Origin: Ramazzottius varieornatus
Taxonomy: Eukaryota; Tardigrada; Eutardigrada; Parachela; Ramazzottiidae
Length of the DNA: 64,000 bases
Direction: 5' to 3'
Assembly: GCA_001949185.1 (NCBI GenBank)
Contig: BDGG01000004.1
Span: forward strand, 3,939,777 to 4,003,776
In this document: positions 54,708 to 64,000 of the stretch, in pieces
Layout: the number at the start of each line of letters is the position of its first letter
How positions within the stretch are numbered: the first letter of the stretch is position 1
The notes under the pieces: model-generated
What the model was told of the DNA's origin: nothing
The model's database searches: none
Seen by the model: only the letters and a program-made list of their open reading frames with translations
Position numbers and translations under genes: made by a program

Positions 54708-55901
54708 ATGGCTAGACCCCTGTTCCTTTCTCTCGCCGTATTGTTCCTCGCTGCCTTCACCTTCGCCGAAGTCAAGAACCAGGGTCCCAAGAACCAGGGT
54801 CCCAAGAACCCGGGTCCCAAGAACCCGACCCTTCTTCGAGGTATGTAGCTTCATTGTTGTCTTACTTCCGGTTAGGCTAGAAATCTCTTCTCGATTTCCC
54901 TCCTGCTTCATCCTGGCTTCATCGTGGGTTCCCGTATCTGGCTCCTATGTTGTTTCATTGCAGCGTACGATGTGGATTCAAAAGAGGAACCGACTAAGCG
55001 TCCATCCAAAAGTAGGTGGCTTGTCTTTCGATTGCTTTGGACCGTTGGTCTTTACTTCCGTGTTGGTTTCCTTCATTGTGGTCCCGAACGAGATGTCTAA
55101 CTTCCGTGTTCTTGTTCACAGGTTACGATGTGGAGGATCCTTCGGACTTGGACGAGCAAGCCATGAGCGCGGACCTGGGACTAGAAGATGAGAGGGACGA
55201 CGAGAAGCAGCCAACGGCCTACGACCTGGAAACCGTGTCGGATGAGCAAGACCAGAAGTTCCGGGACATCAAGAAGACTCTGGATAAGCTGGAGAAGAAG
55301 AACCCCTCCTCGTCGTGGACCGATCCTCACGTCAAGAAGACTGAAGCCACCGACAGTGTTCAGGACGAGTTCGAAGATGCCACCGACGACAGCAGCATGA
55401 CGCCTTCTGAGCGAGCCTTCATCCGCCGCATCGTCCGCCGTCGTGTTTTCTTCCCTTTCAGGTTCTTCGATTCCAACATCGAGGATCAGGAAGGTGACAG
55501 CATGACGGAAGACAACAGCAACCGGATGACTGAATCGATGGAAGGAAACATGCCGATGGATCCCTCCATGATGAACAACATGAACGAGCAGTCGATGATG
55601 GGGCAACAAGATGGCGTTCTCCTTCGCATCCCCAAGCGTATTCTGGAGAAGCTGATTCGGAAGTATGGATCCTCTGGAGCTCGCAAGATGCGTCGCTGGT
55701 CCGAATCTGGACGCCGCACTTCGGGACTTCGTCTGGTTCGACTGGGTGGGTTCATTTTCCTTCACTGCTCTTCTTTGAACTTACTTCCGTGTTTGTTGAC
55801 TGACGCTGTTTTCTTTTCTTATAGTGCCAATTGTTCTCCCCATGTCGTCGAATGATGCTAGGGATGCTTACAGTGGAATCTATGATTCTGAGACATATTG
55901 A
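54708..55901 (+). CDS. Unknown secreted protein with KNQGP repeats
   Basis: I recognise no family. The ATG at 54708 opens a textbook signal peptide (MARPLFLSLAVLFLAAFTFA, cleavage expected after FA). Then come tandem pentapeptides KNQGP, KNQGP, KNPGP, KNP from 15-bp DNA repeats. Exon 2 starts YDVDSKEEP and exon 3 starts YDVEDPSD, as if one exon had been duplicated. Exon 3 carries an acidic part (DLGLEDERDDEKQ, DIKKTLDKLEKKNPSS), a basic tract IRRIVRRRVFFPFRFF, a methionine-rich stretch (MTESMEGNMPMDPSMMNNMN), an amphipathic basic segment IPKRILEKLIRKYGSSGARK and RRWSESGRR. The last exon gives VPIVLPMSSNDARDAYSGIY and ends SETY with a TGA at 55899. About 275 residues. The TATA box and short introns suggest strong or regulated expression. 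Function unknown: structural secretion, antimicrobial-like or peptide precursor are all possible. Confidence 0.7.
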
Positions 55902-56583
55902 AGTTATTGAGCTGTCTAGTCTTTGTTCGTCTGGCAATCAAATGCTGTGATAATTTTATTGATCTTGTACGTTTGACTTTCTGTACCGATGGTTTTTATG
56001 GTGGGACTTTTGTTCTAGTCTTGAGAGTTTTGATGGTATAAAGTGCCTCGTTTGGAAGCTGCTTTTCGTGCGGTTCATGGAAATAAGCAGGTTAAGACGT
56101 TAGGTTCTAAATCTGACTTAACAGAGCTTCGAGCTTCTTCCAGTGAGTCAGTACAGAGTCACTGGAGGCCATCACAAAAACAATCAGTTTTCTGGTTCCG
56201 GTGACGAGGACTGTAGAAGATCCGTGAAAGTCTCAAATGCGGAAGAAGAGGAAGCTGAGTAAGTAAGAAGGGAGATGTAGATCTTGCCCAATACTGTATT
56301 AAAAGGGCTTGGTACTTGGTAATCTCGGGCCGTTTTCTGACTGCATTTCAAGAGGGGTGCAGCCCCATAGCGATTGCGACACCGCCGCACTTGATGGGAT
56401 CATCCGCTGATTGTTGATTGGGATTTGGGGTAGTCGAATTTGACTTGACACAGTTGACACACCGAAGTTCAAATTTTCATTCCGTGAAAACTCTTTCGCA
56501 GGTTCTCATGGGACAGCTCGTTGGATGATCCCGTTGATCTATTAGCTCGTGAAAACTGGGACATCCGATACAACTGTCTCAAC
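55902..56583. other. Intergenic stretch and NOP2 5' region
   Basis: No gene recognised. It includes the 3' end of the secreted-protein transcript and the promoter/5' untranslated region of NOP2. A short ATG frame followed by a GTAAGT donor near 56236-56258 may be a non-coding or short coding first exon of NOP2. Confidence 0.35.
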
Positions 56584-59500
56584 ATGGGAAGACATCTGGA
56601 TACGCAGAAGCCGAAGAAAGGACCTGGTCGCAAGTCTCGGAAGCAGAAAGATCCAGCGATACCGTATCGGATCAAAGGTACGAAAGTAACGAAACGCCTG
56701 TACCGTGTACGCCGACACATGATTGATGAGCGACAAGCTCCAAATTCCAAACACCGTTCCCGTTCGAATTGATTGTTTCTGCTTGTAGAGCTTGAAGCGC
56801 AAGATAAAACGTCGCTGGATCCTGCGAGAACGTTCGGACGACGGGCCAAGAAACGGTATGACGCAGTTGGTTTTACGATAAACCTGCTCTTGTGCTCATA
56901 CTGAAATTGCGGTTTCTTATCTTCTTCCTAAGTGTAATGTGGTACGAAACCTTGATCTGATATACCGCGGTAAATTTACAGAGCTGCTAAAAGACAAGCC
57001 AAGGCAGAAGCTATCTTGGCAGGGAAGTCCGAACGCAAAAACAAGAAGAACGCTGACCGGAAGTCAGAGCAAATTAACGGTAGGATTTTGATGCGATTCA
57101 TCTGGGCAGATTAATCTCAACCTTGACACGAATGTAACCGGCCCTTGTTACAGGTGATTCTGCGAGCGCCGCCTCGGAGAAGAAGAGACCTCGAGCAGAA
57201 GATTTCTTCGACGAAACCACGGTAGGCGGAAGCTACATAGTCGCTAGCGTCTTTCACGGACTCATGGTTGGAAAATGTAAGTCCACAATTAAATGAATGC
57301 TTCTGCATTTTTCAGGAAAGTGGAAACGCAGAAGATGAAGACGATGCTGATGCACAGAGTAGTGTGAGCGAATCTGATATGCCAGTAGCAGCATTACGTA
57401 AGGACAACGACGGACAGTACGTGCAAGATGGCATGACACTGGATGAAGCTGACGAGGAGGACGATGTTGACATGCCTGATGATGAGTTCGTCGGCACTGA
57501 TGCGGAACCTTCGAATAACACAAAGGCCTACGCCGACGGTGTGCCGGATGATTCCGAGGAGAATGCAGAAAAGTTTACTTTTCCCGAAGGCGAGGTAGGA
57601 CCTTTCTCTTTAAATCTGTCCACAACTAGACAGAAAGCGCCTCTTTGCATTCTCTACCCTAACTTTTCTCTTCAGGCTGACGGGGATGCACATCGCCCCG
57701 CAGAGTTGGCTGCAGTGGACCATCGTATCCAGGAAATCCTTCTAGTGCTAGCCGATTTTGCAAACAAGCGGGAACCCGGCAGGTAGATAAGCTTTTCGTT
57801 TATTTCGTGTGACTTCCTTTCCTTGAAAGTATCGTATCTCTCCGGAATCTCTGTATTAGTTATCTACTGACGCTTTGCGCCTTGCAGAAAACGAAAGGAG
57901 TATCTTTCACTGTTACTCAAAGATCTTTGTGTGTACTATGGATACAACGATTTCTTGATGGAGAAATTCATACAACTCTTTCCACTGCCAGAGGTAGACC
58001 ACTTTGAACATGCCTCTGACCTTCCCTAAGTAGAATAACGTCACCGGAGTACACTTTAATTGTTGAATTCAGATTCGTGAGTTCTTGGAAGCTAACGAGG
58101 TCCACCGGCCGATGACAATCCGAACAAACCTGCTCAAGACAAGACGTCGAGATCTCGCGCAGGTACGAACTCATGGATCTGACAAATGTATAACGTGCAA
58201 TGTCATAATGTAAGCTGTGTTTACTGTACTGTGATGGATTATCGTAACTATCTCGGAAATTGCAGGCACTGATTAACCGCGGAGTAAACCTGGATCCTCT
58301 TGGAGAATGGACCAAAGTGGGCTTAGTGGTCTATGACTCACAAGTACCTCTAGGTAAGCTAGCTACCCACGTAGTTTTATCCATATCGAAGAGGTCTTCA
58401 ATCGAAGAAAAGTTCCCGCCTACTTCTTAAAGCTCGCAGCTGGTTGTTCATAATTCCTCTGTGTACCAGTAATACTTTCGATTTGCAGGAGCCACGCCAG
58501 AATATTTGGCGGGCCACTACATTCTGCAAGGAGCTTCCAGTTTGCTGCCAGTCATGGCTCTGGCACCTCAAGAAAACGAAAAGATCCTAGACATGTGTGC
58601 CGCTCCTGGTGGTAAAACAACCCACATTGCTGCCTTGATGCGTAACACCGGCATCATCTACGCAAACGAACCCAACAACAATCGGACGAAAGCTGTCGTC
58701 GGCAACTGCCACAGAATGGGAGTGACCAATACGATCGTTTGTGCTTTAGACGGTCGGAAACTTCGCAAGGTAAACTCCTCTCTTTTGGCGATGCTGTTTT
58801 CCAGTACTTGAACAGTAGGGGTCTTCATTGTGAGTTTTCGTTTTCAGAATAATCAACTGTTCGACCGCGTACTGTTGGACGCTCCCTGCAGTGGTACCGG
58901 TGTAATTTCAAAAGACCCGTCTGTCAAGACAAGCAAGGTAAATCGGTCTCGCTGGACCAAACGCTATTCGTTACTTCATATACCAGAGAGAAGCTCCATT
59001 AAATTTGTGTATAATATGAATGTTCTTCACGCAAATCAATGTTTTTTTCAGGATGAGAAAGACATTTTGAAGCGCTCTCATCTTCAGAAAGAACTGATTT
59101 TGGCCGCAATCGATTCAGTCGATGCGAAGTCAAAAGCCGGTGGAGTTCTGGTGTACTCGACCTGTTCAGTGCTTGTGGAAGAGAATGAGTGGGTCGTGGA
59201 TTACGCTTTGAAGAAACGAGACGTGGTGGTCATCGACAGCGGTCTTTCTTTCGGAAACGAAGGCTTTAACAGGTGATTGGGAAACCCGGAAGTCAACTTT
59301 TCAGTAACTGTAGTAGCTGAAGTATAAACGAAATTGTGTGTTTAGGTTCCGCGAGCACCGCTTCAGCCCTTCGCTAAAATTGGCTCGACGATTTTACCCC
59401 CATGAGCACAACCTAGATGGCTTCTTCGTATGTAAACTGAAGAAGAGATCAAACAAAATATTGCAGCCAGGTGAGCGCGGCTTCATTGGAAACGTTGTGT

Positions 59501-59843
59501 CGACACTGTATTACTGTAGACGACTCTACCGAAATGGTTGTTGTTTTGGGCAGATAACGATGATGAGGGTGAGGCTGAATCCACCACATCGGAATCGGGT
59601 CCAACTGACCCAAACACCTCTGGGGACGTCAAAATGATGGATGGAGACTTCGAGTTTGAGATAAATACGGAAGAGGACGATACGGACGATGATGACGACA
59701 TCACCTACATGCTTGCTGACGTTCAGCCCGCGGCGGAAGATGAGTCTGAAGCCCAGACAACCTCTGTGGGAGAGAATGAAATCACTGCACTGGAAGTCGC
59801 ACCTGCTTCCACCGGCAAGAGCAGGAAGAAGTCCAAGACGTAG
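56584..59843 (+). CDS. NOP2: NOP2/NSUN1, 25S/28S rRNA cytosine-5 methyltransferase
   Basis: A nucleolar enzyme that methylates a cytosine of large-subunit rRNA and is needed for 60S assembly. The ATG at 56584 gives the family start [20 protein letters not shown]. About thirteen small exons follow: a basic and acidic N-terminal region ([30 protein letters not shown]), [77 protein letters not shown], the SAM-binding [14 protein letters not shown], the motif IV cysteine in [20 protein letters not shown], and the catalytic motif VI cysteine in [20 protein letters not shown]. The fold ends [19 protein letters not shown]. The tail is acidic then lysine-rich and stops at 59843. Both catalytic cysteines are present. 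Convergent with DKC1, 274 bp between stops. Confidence 0.95.
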
Positions 59844-60117
59844 TGCTCGAGATAAGGAAGATTTGAAAATGTTCTTGTACCATTTCACTTAGAATTTCGA
59901 TAGTAGAGCATTGCAGGATGAATCTGCAAAGATGACCCGTTGCAGCAGATAGTAATTTGCTTCAGGTCGAACAGGAAGTGTGAGAATTCCTTTGAAGCTG
60001 AAGTGCAACAAAAAATGCAACGGAAGATAAAACTAATTGCTGTAATGAATCGGGGTAACAGCAGTGTAGAAACAAGAGTAAAGTACAATACATTTCTAGC
60101 TGACGCGAAACAGTTGG

Positions 60118-61717
60118 TTATTCAACAGCCTCCGTCGTCTCTTCCTTTACCTTCTTCTTTTTCTTGCTCTTCTTGGGTTCTTCTCCTTCGGTATTCTCGT
60201 TTGACGGCTCTGCGACGCTCTCCGCAAGTGCCTCTCCCAGCTTGTTGTAATCTTGGACATCCATCTTCTCTTCTTTGACGCCAGCTTTCGTGTCGATAGG
60301 GTTGTAGGCGTAGTCGACGTACATCTTCTGCCAGTCGCCAGGCGTTTTCTCGTTGGGCTTCCCAGACTTGTCCAGAATGCCGCTCTTGATCATTAACTTC
60401 TTCTTGGCCGCCACTGGACCCAATCCCCACTTTCTCGGGTACGTGTCACGGTCCATGATGACGCGCTTGATCTTGGCAATGACGCCGTGATCGCAGGTTG
60501 CCATTGTTGCGGTGGTCATCAGCGCGATGGCCAAAGCGACTGCTTCGCCTTTGGTTGTGACGATGACGATTTCTTGGTTCATTTCGATACCGTCGTCGAA
60601 ACGAAGGACTCCGGGAAGAAGAATCTTGGCACCATAACTGTGAAAGGATCATCGTATTAATTAAATCCAGACAAGAGGCGAAGACTTTGATTGATGGGAA
60701 CTCGAACTACTGTACCAAATCATTAGGGAGTAACCTAGAAAACTAACCAGACTGCGTTGACGGCACTGTCTTTCATAATGACGCGCTTGTGGCCTTTCAG
60801 CAAAGCTTCCAATGGCTGGATTACCCTTCTGAGGTAAGATTCGTCTCGCAGGTTATCGTACATCCATTGAGCATCCATCAAGTCGTGCATTGTGCACATT
60901 CTGGCCTTCTCATTCTGAATACCAGACCGAACTCTGCGAAGTTCCTCCATGTGACCACCTATGCCGAGGTACAAACCCATGTGGACGCACAGCGTACGAA
61001 TGTAGGTCCCAGCTTCACAGCTTACCTAAAGAGACCGAAGAATACTTGCATTAGGACGTCATTGTTCACTTGATTGTTGATTGTTAAGCTTACCCAAAAT
61101 ACGGCGAGACTCTTTTCTTTGTCGATCTCGAAAACTTTGCTCTCATAGATGGTGCGAATTCGAAGCTGACGCTTGACTGCAGCGACGAGAGGAGGTCTCT
61201 GGAACAGTGCTCCTCGGAGATGCTCGACAGCTTGGTAAATCTTCTTCTCGTCGTCAATCGGAGCATGGAATTTAACGATTCCAACGTACTCTTTACCTGC
61301 ACTCTGCTGACTCTTAACAAGTCGCGTTGCACGCTCGATGCAGACAATCAGGCAACCAGTTACTTTGGGATCGAGTGTTCCAGAGTGACCAGTCTTCTCT
61401 ACTCGCAGGATACGTTTTATCCACGCAGCTACTTCGTGACTGGAGGGATTCGCCGGTTTGTCCAAGTTAACGAAGCCACCACGGACGTATTCTTTAATGT
61501 CTCGCTGATGTGGAGAGCATCCGAACGGTAAGGGTGTATAGTGGTTTGTACGGACATTCATCCTGTCGAAGTTGCGGAGTAGAAGAGGCCATTTTGCGGC
61601 GTGATAGGAAGGGGCATCTTCGGAAGGCTTGATGAACACCTGCTCAGCTGGCGCGACGCCGTTCTCGGCATCGAGCTTGTCCTTCTTGGACTTCTTCTTC
61701 TTTTCCGATATCTCCAT
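60118..61717 (-). CDS. DKC1: Dyskerin, H/ACA snoRNP pseudouridine synthase
   Basis: The catalytic subunit of box H/ACA snoRNPs (pseudouridylation of rRNA) and, in many animals, part of telomerase RNP. Three exons: 61717-61094, 61025-60748 and 60637-60118. The protein starts with a lysine-rich stretch ([14 protein letters not shown]), then [20 protein letters not shown], the TruB core [20 protein letters not shown], the catalytic aspartate in [40 protein letters not shown], the PUA domain ([20 protein letters not shown]) and a Lys/Glu tail ([12 protein letters not shown]), a nucleolar signal. About 470 residues, near the human 514. The frame stays open another 126 codons upstream to an ATG at 62095, but that extension lacks family similarity and would overlap the divergent promoter, so I use 61717. 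The N-terminal basic region is shorter than in human. Confidence 0.94.
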
Positions 61718-62110
61718 GTTTGTCGAATTCTCCGTTTCCGAGCTGTCCTTTAACACCTTTTGAAGAACACCACTAAGGATCGCAGAACAGGAATAGTGGG
61801 GATAACAATGGAATGGAAGGACACCAGAAGTATTTCGCAACAATCTGACACCGGAGGTCACGGGCGGACCCAGGGGTGTCAAATCCTCGCCCGTGGTTCC
61901 TGCTGTGGACGCCAAGGGGCCTGCTGACGTGTGTTTTTGATTTGTTTTCAATAACTCAAAATCCGTTGTTTTCATGAGAATGATGACATTCTGGTCTCTG
62001 CGTGTATTTTGCTTTCTTGGAGGTTGTAGTGCTCCAGGACCAGATATGAATGGAGGAAGAATTACCGCGACCGTTGGTGGACGGATAAAAGTCATGCGGA
62101 GTTAGGAGTC

Positions 62111-63196
62111 ATGGACAATCGCATCTCAAACTACGTGGATCAAAACTTGAAATTAATCCGGGTAAGATGGCAAAACAGTGATGAGTTTGGAAATTGCAAA
62201 TTCCTTCTCCGGTTAATATAGTGTCTTGGTTCACTCAATACGATTCGCTTGATTTAGTGGGCTATATTGGGGATTGGAATTGCAGGAGTGACTCTGATAG
62301 TAAAGAATACGCACATGGTAGGTCTACTAATGAGCTCATCGAGCTCGGAATTTCGCTAAATAATAATAATTATGTCTAAACTCTAGATCCCTCTGCTTGC
62401 TGTATGTGCTTTATGTTTCTGGTTACAGATGTCGACGTTTTCTCGGGCGAGTTCCGTTCCAGAATCTTTCATCGACAAGCAGATTAGTCTTTATGGGAAA
62501 CTAATGAGCGTCGATCAATCTGGTTTTCTAAACGTCGCACATACACCAGCAGTATCTTCTTCCTGGTTCAGCCGTAAGTATTTACACACTAATGACTTTG
62601 AGCGCATAGCACTGCTCTCCCTTCAGATGGCTTTATATCTCGTCAGGACGAAAAGATGAGGATTCGCATCTGAAGATCAAACTGGTGGGCGTTGGCCACA
62701 CGGACAGATCTCTTCAGTGGTTAAGGCAGAACCTTGTTGGCCGACGAGTGTTTTTCAAGATGTTGGCTCGGGAGGACCCAGATATCTTGATGTGCATTGT
62801 GAAAATGCAGAGGGTAGGTTCCTCCACCGTGCACGAGAGTTCGTTTTCTGTAGTATTTTATTCCAAGGAAGGTTCGAGCTAGTGAACAACTTCTAGTCAT
62901 ATTATCCAGTTAGGCGAAATATATGTTGATGTTACGGAGAAGAGTTACGTGTTCCACTTGGAAAAGCAGATTGTACAAAAGTCACAATTGATTTTGTCTT
63001 GCAGTACGGCGTGCTGAACATAAACCTTAATGTCTACCTGGTGAAAAATGGGTATGCCACATTTGTACCGTCGCCGGTCCTCACTGGCAACACGAGTTAC
63101 GACGCGCTTTCGCAGCAGCTCCGAAGGATGGAAATCGAGGCTTCAGGCAAGACGGGGTTCTTTGGTTGGCTGTGGAGGCTCTGGGTGGGGAAGTAG
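62111..63196 (+). CDS. C3orf33-like membrane protein
   Basis: Homologue of human C3orf33, a poorly characterised small membrane protein with an SNase-like fold. Exons read: 62111-62161 (MDNRISNYVDQNLKLIR, the family start); about 62257-62316, giving the transmembrane helix WAILGIGIAGVTLIVKNTHM; from 62429 (MSTFSRASSVPESFIDKQIS, LYGKLMSVDQSGFLNVAHTP); from about 62646 (KDEDSHLKIKLVGVGHTDRS, LQWLRQNLVGRRVFFKMLAR); and from 63004 to the stop (YGVLNINLNVYLVKNGYATF, ending GKTGFFGWLWRLWVGK). The order helix, SNase-like beta barrel, and a final aromatic tail match the human protein. The second exon acceptor (GATTTAG at 62256) was chosen because it is the only one giving an open transmembrane exon in phase. 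Divergent from DKC1. Confidence 0.75.
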
Positions 63197-63922
63197 TCCA
63201 AACACCTGCAGCGGAAGTTCGCAGAGGAGCTTTTTATGTCCAGTTTGACGCTATGCGCAGAGCTGTTTTTGTTTTGAGGGGTTTTGGGATACAGTCAACA
63301 TACTCGCGACCTTTTATTCTGAGTTCTGGCAGATGTACCGTGATGCGGTTGACTTAGTTGACGGTTTTCCCGTGTGAACGCTGCCCATGGTCACTGGACG
63401 TCACTCTCATGCTGTTGCTTGCGCTTGTCAGTTGTCACGGTTGTAAAACGAGGATAATGAACACAGAGTGGCTCTATTGTCGGACAGTAGATGTTCCGTA
63501 CCACCTAACCCGTCGATTAGAAAACCGGTTTTCGTGAGAGACTTCCAGACACTTTCGTGTGGGTGATTTTAGAATGTTGCTTGACAAAAGGTAAAGAGCG
63601 CGTTCCTGTTATGCAGTGTGTCCAATTTACAATCAATCAAAGGTATCAGCAAGTAGGATTTCGTAAACAGAAAATCAAAAATCAAACGATGGAATTCCAT
63701 AAATTTTCGAACTCGAAGTTTTGCCAGTTCTGCGACTTCATTTTCTGACTTCTCGCATCTGCTATGATTCTTTGTTTCTAATTTTCCATCGAAGGAACGT
63801 TTCTGCGCGTCCGGATCCTCACATCTTCCACGTCCTGATCCTGTATGAGCTTAACTGTCTAGACCTGTAACTCTGCTCGATCACAACATTCCATCCTTTG
63901 AAACTTACCTTGTGTCTGCAGA
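63197..63922. other. Intergenic stretch, no gene seen
   Basis: 726 bp between the C3orf33-like stop and the partial exon at the right edge. Open frames are short, and I see no repeat or RNA gene. The 5' exon of the gene at the right edge may lie here unrecognised. Confidence 0.35.
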
Positions 63923-64000
63923 GGAAGGCTCTGAAGCAGCTGACAGGCACGATGAGCACCATCCTGGCTCATCTGGAAAACACCTACGCCGCAATGCTGG
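63923..64000 (+). CDS. Partial exon of a gene continuing beyond the window
   Basis: After a good acceptor (CTTGTGTCTGCAG, ending 63922) the sequence is open to the edge and reads RKALKQLTGTMSTILAHLEN, then TYAAML. The helical, methionine-containing segment looks coding, but 26 residues are too few to name a family. The upstream exon has not been found. Confidence 0.4.

Noticed and set aside
55181-55765. 194-codon minus-strand frame opposite the secreted-protein gene
   Set aside because: The plus strand has signal peptide, TATA box and in-phase splice sites; the antisense frame has no start context or exon chain.
61718-62095. In-frame 126-codon N-terminal extension of dyskerin
   Set aside because: No dyskerin has such an N-terminus, the sequence is low in family features, and it would occupy the short divergent promoter shared with the C3orf33-like gene. 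Kept only as an alternative start.

Overview
The window is nuclear DNA of an invertebrate animal. The genes are built of small exons joined by mostly 60-200 bp GT-AG introns, start codons lack bacterial ribosome sites, and the proteins are animal ones: an SMG1 kinase, an NRARP-type Notch regulator, a C3orf33 homologue and a FAM166/CIMIP2 ciliary protein. I cannot assign the phylum. The compact layout would suit a small-genome invertebrate, but that is inference. The exon coordinates given were read by hand from splice motifs and protein family patterns.

Layout. 0-1.5 kb: a TA-flanked inverted-repeat element. 1.6-5.1 kb (-): ALDH4A1, mitochondrial proline catabolism. 5.9-7.2 kb (+) ZNF830 and 7.4-8.9 kb (-) WBP4: two splicing factors in convergent order. 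9.8-12.9 kb (+): ERCC3/XPB, the TFIIH helicase. 13.4-15.6 kb (-): an FKBP6/Shutdown-like FKBP-TPR protein, with unresolved exons upstream to 16.3 kb. 16.6-17.6 kb (-): NDUFAF3, a complex I assembly factor. 19.3-22.8 kb (+): a BACK-kelch protein. 22.8-30 kb: a gene-poor stretch around one intronless gene, NRARP (26.4-26.8 kb, -), with many Su(H)/CSL-type motifs. 29.8-33.7 kb (-): two proteins I do not recognise. 35.0-45.8 kb (-): SMG1, the nonsense-mediated decay kinase. 45.8-48.8 kb: transposon remnants. 48.9-50.7 kb (+): AAMP. 50.8-52.2 kb (-): CIMIP2/FAM166-like ciliary protein. 52.8-54.0 kb (+): TSEN2, tRNA-splicing endonuclease. 54.7-55.9 kb (+): an unknown secreted protein behind a clear TATA box. 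56.6-59.8 kb (+) NOP2 and 60.1-61.7 kb (-) DKC1: two rRNA-modification enzymes. 62.1-63.2 kb (+): C3orf33-like membrane protein. At the right edge an exon of a further gene begins.

Most genes are housekeeping genes of RNA biology (splicing, NMD, tRNA splicing, rRNA modification), transcription/repair and mitochondria. I see no operon logic. Neighbours are divergent or convergent and close together.

The most interesting non-genic content is: (1) at least seven copies of a ~125-bp palindromic MITE, mostly in introns; (2) a second set of TA-flanked elements ending CTGTA...TACAG, whose ends look like splice sites, one of which supplies a splice donor; (3) a 606-bp hAT-like element with a perfect 8-bp target-site duplication; (4) the Su(H) motif cluster around NRARP; (5) an SMG1 gene whose kinase runs almost directly into FATC, without the large C-terminal insertion of vertebrate SMG1.
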